From NCBI GenBank assembly GCA_965220045.1, contig OZ244803.1, positions 558,001-622,000 on the forward strand: DNA of 64,000 bases. Direction: 5' to 3'. Source of the DNA: VXOZ01 sp965220045 (GTDB lineage: Bacteria; Chloroflexota; UBA11872; VXOZ01). Positions 61,183-64,000 of the stretch are shown here, piece after piece (the first letter of the stretch is position 1; every line of letters starts with the position of its first letter). A program made the translations under genes and the position numbers. The notes under the pieces were generated by a model. It saw only the letters and a list, made by a program, of their open reading frames with translations, made no database searches and was not told the DNA's origin.

Positions 61183-61379
61183 TGTACTCTCATGCCTTTG
61201 TGTATGGTGGCGTGCTGCCGGTTCAGGGGAATCAATTCTCGCACGCTTGCCCCCGTTACAAAGGGCAACCGCGGAGAGTCAAGCGTTGACCGCCCACAGT
61301 CTATTGCGGCCGCATGACCTCATCCCGACCCACTCCCAAAGGAGACCTTTGAACAAATCACATACTGGCACAATTAACT

Positions 61380-61412
61380 CCCTCTCCCAAGGGAGAGGGC
61401 CGGGGTGAGGGG
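61380..61412. repeat. Family E element
   Basis: CCCTCTCCC and GGGAGAGGG separated by two A, then CCGGGGTGAGGGG. In the gap between aroE and aroC, at an operon-internal position. Confidence 0.8.
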
Positions 61413-61501
61413 TCTTCTGGCTTCGATCCTCGACCTATGTGTGCAAAGTCTAGGTGCTACAGAGCAAGATCGACTTGCATCCAATGCGATTCCATAGGAT
61501 C

Positions 61502-61541
61502 CACCCTCACCCTAACCCTCTCCCGTCGAGGGAGAGGGAAC
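61502..61541. repeat. Family E element, reverse orientation
   Basis: CACCCTCACCCTAA, then CCCTCTCCC and GGGAGAGGG around GTCGA. With the copy at 61380-61412 it faces inwards from the other side of the gap. Confidence 0.8.
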
Positions 61542-61604
61542 CATCTCGCTGCCGCTGGAGCTACGCAAAGAACTCCACAGGGAGAGAAAGGGTTCAGCAG
61601 GGGC

Positions 61605-62474
61605 CTATGAGCCAAGAGCGGCCAATGCCTTGGCCTTCATCAGTTTAAGCGGCGCGGGCTTTCCTGTCCAGCGTTCGAATGAGGCAGCGCCTTGATAGAC
61701 AAGCATGGGAAGCCCGTCGAGCGTGCGCGCTCCTCTGGCTTGGGCGTGGCGGAGCAGCGGCGTGCAACTGGGCGTATAGACGAGGTCGAAGACGATCTGC
61801 CCGCCGTGAAAGACGCCGGGCGGCAAGGGCGAAGAATCCGGCGCGGGTCCCTTGGCCATGCCCATTGCCGTGCAATTTACGATGACGTCTGCCTCAGACG
61901 CAGCGCGCTGCAGCGCCGGACTATCCCACTCCAGGACGGCGATTTCCTGCGATTGCAACGGTGCGGTGAGCGCTTCCACCAAGGTTTCCGCCCGTTCGCG
62001 GTGCCGGTTTGCCAGCGCAATCTGCCCCGCGCCAGCCTGAGCGAGCGCCACGAGCACGGCGCGGCCGGCCCCGCCTGCGCCGAGCACGAGCACGTTCCTG
62101 CCGGCGGGATCTATGGCGCCGTCCGTCCGGAGCGCGGTCAGGAAGCCGTGGGCATCCGTGTTGTCGCCGATGAGGCGGCCTTCCTCCTTGAAGAGCGTAT
62201 TGACAGCGCCAATGGATTCCGCGGTGGCGGTGCATTGGTCAACGAGCGTGACCACGACTTCCTTGTGAGGAATCGTCACGTTGAGACCGAGCCAGGTTGG
62301 GTCGTGGATCTCGGCGATGAATGCGGGCAAGACCTCCCCAGGTACCGGATAGGGCCGGTACTGCGCCGGGATACCATAGTGGTCGAATGCCGGCTGTTGG
62401 AAGGCTGGAGAGACGGTGTGCGAGAGGGGAAAACCGATTACGCCTACTTTTCGAGCATACTGCGATGGTGGCAT
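61605..62474 (-). CDS. aroE: Shikimate dehydrogenase
   Basis: Reduces 3-dehydroshikimate to shikimate with NADPH. It has 289 residues from ATG 62474. Substrate domain: KVGVIGFPLSHTVSPAFQ, LNVTIPHKEVVV (catalytic lysine) and GDNTDAHGF (catalytic aspartate). Rossmann domain: NVLVLGAGGAGRAVLVALAQAG (part) and ANRHRERAETL, the usual NADPH-ribose contact. A farther start at 62552 adds 26 residues without the AroE pattern and is unlikely. First gene of the shikimate cluster; no aroD, aroA or aroG in the window. Confidence 0.94.
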   Translation of the reverse strand: MPPSQYARKVGVIGFPLSHTVSPAFQQPAFDHYGIPAQYRPYPVPGEVLPAFIAEIHDPTWLGLNVTIPHKEVVVTLVDQCTATAESIGAVNTLFKEEGRLIGDNTDAHGFLTALRTDGAIDPAGRNVLVLGAGGAGRAVLVALAQAGAGQIALANRHRERAETLVEALTAPLQSQEIAVLEWDSPALQRAASEADVIVNCTAMGMAKGPAPDSSPLPPGVFHGGQIVFDLVYTPSCTPLLRHAQARGARTLDGLPMLVYQGAASFERWTGKPAPLKLMKAKALAALGS

Positions 62475-62922
62475 GCGAACTCCTGGCAGTGGCGCAGATC
62501 TGGCGCTGTCGACTCGCGGGTATGTAGGCAGTCCGCCGCCCAGAAAAAGCAATCTCGCATGGGCGTTACGCGGTTCTTTGCCTCGCCGAAGCGACCACCG
62601 GGCCCCATGTTGAATCAGAACTCCGCGTCAAGCCCGACGGTGCGACGACGCGCCGCAATGTTCCTCAGGCCGCCCGCGCGCCTCAATCCTATCCTCTCGA
62701 ATCGCAGCGGTCAACGAGTGCCTGCGGGGCCGCAAGGTTTGTCAATCGTAACGCATCTTCCAGAGAACGCTGGGCTCATTCAGTGGTCGGCGGGTGGTAG
62801 CCCCAGCGCCCGTCACGGTACTATGATGCGCGAACTGTGGTATCATACCAGCTAAGGTCACGCTGGACACGTGATCCGGACAGTCGGAAGAAACTTGAAA
62901 GAGCGAGGCACGACGTATTGTA
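62475..62922. other. Divergent promoter region
   Basis: A gap of 448 bp between aroE (minus) and the NYN gene (plus). No repeat of families A to F, RNA gene or coding region was recognised. A TATCAT stretch at about 62840 could be a -10 box for the NYN gene. Confidence 0.4.
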
Positions 62923-64000
62923 ATGAATTGTCCTACATGTGGGAGTTTGAATAAGGGAAGCAGCCTAATCTGTGTCGCCTGTGGGCACACGCTGGAGGCG
63001 CTGAAGTCAGCAATCGGAACACCCCTCCAGTCTGCAGAGCCGCACCGCCTGATGATCTTCATCGATGCGGCCAACATTGAACGACAAGCCCGGGACATCG
63101 GCATCATGCGCGTGCCGTGGCATCTGATCCGGGACCAGCTCCGAGGAGACGATACGCTCCTGGGAGCTTTTTACTATACCGGGACGGACCTGCGCGTAGA
63201 GGGCTTTCGCCAGCAACTGGACTACCTTGTAACCCACGGCTTTCGCGTGGTCCACAAGCGTTCGAAGGAACTGCCCGGAGGCGGCTACAAGGGAAATCTC
63301 GACATCGAGATGTCGTTGGACATGCTCGACTTCGTGGGGTTCTACGACAAAGCCTTCGCGCTGACCGGGGACGGTGACTTCATCCCTGTCTTTTCGCGGC
63401 TGCGCGACCGTGGCGTCCAGGTCATGGTGGGCAACTTTGGCGTGGGCAGCGACCCCGGCTTGAAGCTGGTTGCCGACGGATACATCGATCTCGGGCTGCT
63501 GCTTTCGTTGGTGATCGAGCATGAGAAGCTTCGGACGGAGCAGGCGCAATTCGATCAGCCGGAATTGCCGCTCGGTGAAACCCTGGATACGCACGTTGAC
63601 CGCAACATGCTGGCTGCTCGGCTGTATAGCCTCGGCCGCAACGCATTCGACCGCAACGAATTGTCACGGGCCCTGAACCACTTCGCGCAGGCGGTGCGCT
63701 TGATGCCCCGCCAAATGCGCTATCGGCATCGCATGGCACTTTGCCTGGCGGCCTTGGGGCGGTTTACGGATGCAGCCAACGAACTCGAAGACCTGGTACG
63801 CCAGCAGGATGACGATGCGGAGATCTTCTATGATCTGGGCCAGGTATATGACAGATTGGGCGCACCGGAGAAGGCTCTGGAAGCATATACGCGGTGCGGC
63901 AATTTGGACAGCCGGTACAAGGACGTCCAGGCACGCAAGCAGGAGTTAGAGCGCGCCACCAAGAGCAGCAACGGTCAAACGACGCGCGGCGAGGACGCGG
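62923..64000 (+). CDS. Zinc-ribbon / NYN (LabA-type) ribonuclease / TPR protein, 3' end outside window
   Basis: An open frame of at least 359 codons, running off the window. Residues 1-22 form a zinc ribbon (CPTC and CVAC). A NYN/LabA-type PIN-like domain follows: MIFIDAANIE (aspartate 48), LLGAFYYTG, NLDIEMSLDML and ALTGDGDFIPVFSRLRDRG, with the acidic residues of a metal-dependent ribonuclease. From about residue 225 there are TPR-like helical repeats (LSRALNHFAQAVRLMP, ALCLAALGRFTDAANELE, YDLGQVYDRLGAPEKALEAY). ATG 62923 is the first start; the ribosome binding site is weak. The three-domain order zinc ribbon, NYN, TPR is unusual to me. The cellular role is unknown; RNA turnover is inferred. 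Confidence 0.82.
   Translation, partial: MNCPTCGSLNKGSSLICVACGHTLEALKSAIGTPLQSAEPHRLMIFIDAANIERQARDIGIMRVPWHLIRDQLRGDDTLLGAFYYTGTDLRVEGFRQQLDYLVTHGFRVVHKRSKELPGGGYKGNLDIEMSLDMLDFVGFYDKAFALTGDGDFIPVFSRLRDRGVQVMVGNFGVGSDPGLKLVADGYIDLGLLLSLVIEHEKLRTEQAQFDQPELPLGETLDTHVDRNMLAARLYSLGRNAFDRNELSRALNHFAQAVRLMPRQMRYRHRMALCLAALGRFTDAANELEDLVRQQDDDAEIFYDLGQVYDRLGAPEKALEAYTRCGNLDSRYKDVQARKQELERATKSSNGQTTRGEDA

Overview
The window is a dense, roughly 60% GC bacterial chromosome segment with about 52 protein genes on both strands. No rRNA or tRNA gene, CRISPR array, phage or insertion-sequence transposase was recognised. Gene content (two-subunit glycine dehydrogenase, DUF3604/PHP proteins, an enolase-superfamily sugar-acid dehydratase, paired Gfo/Idh/MocA genes, many GTG/TTG starts) and the heavy load of short palindromic repeats fit an uncultured Chloroflexota lineage (SAR202-like, marine or sponge-associated). 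That assignment is inference; no marker gene in the window settles it.

Layout. 1-10.4 kb: 3' end of lon, an M14 carboxypeptidase, a DUF4389 membrane protein, an APH-fold kinase followed by a divergent enolase paralogue, a DUF3604 protein and a GYD protein. 10.5-13.9 kb: ilvD, a coiled-coil DUF1640-like protein with a truncated relative, and a frameshifted GIY-YIG pseudogene. 14-21.6 kb: two overlapping Gfo/Idh/MocA genes, an LCP cell-wall ligase, cysteine synthase, a zinc-type MDR dehydrogenase and tgt. 21.6-30.2 kb: a GNAT enzyme, the glycine cleavage operon gcvT-gcvH-gcvPA-gcvPB, then mazG and an MFS transporter. 30.4-38.8 kb: sugar and acid metabolism (GalE-like epimerase, PHP phosphoesterase, lipoprotein, DgoD-like dehydratase, second epimerase, ThDP enzyme, Nudix, SDR). 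39.2-45.6 kb: mtaB-like methylthiotransferase, HIT protein, two complementary XdhC-type proteins, a lipoprotein and a large phosphodiesterase. 46.3-50 kb: operon grpE-dnaJ-DNA methyltransferase-prmA with 4-nt overlaps. 50.4-58.1 kb: two alpha/beta hydrolases, proC-comEC, an aldo/keto reductase and a YCII protein. 58.4-62.5 kb: shikimate cluster aroE-aroC-aroK-aroB, with aroK apparently starting at ATA. The right edge holds a zinc-ribbon/NYN/TPR protein cut by the window end.

The most unusual layer is a set of short dispersed palindromic elements, called A to F here. A: core CCCTTCGACAGGCTCAGG. B: ATTCCCGC-loop-GCGGGAATGACGG. C: GCGCAGGTTTGCAACCTGCG. D: GGGGGACAAGCCCCCGC. E: CTCTCCC-loop-GGGAGAG. 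F: a GATTCTTCG...AGAATGAC element. They fill most intergenic gaps. They also lie in frame inside at least four protein genes (the APH-like kinase, the enolase N-terminus, the DUF3604 protein and the GalE-like epimerase), much as Rickettsia palindromic elements do. Copies of B show compensatory stem changes, some copies of A are framed by copy-specific inverted arms, and the epimerase carries a nested composite. I regard this element system, the enolase lacking its catalytic histidine, the ATA-start aroK and the NYN fusion as the points most worth following up.
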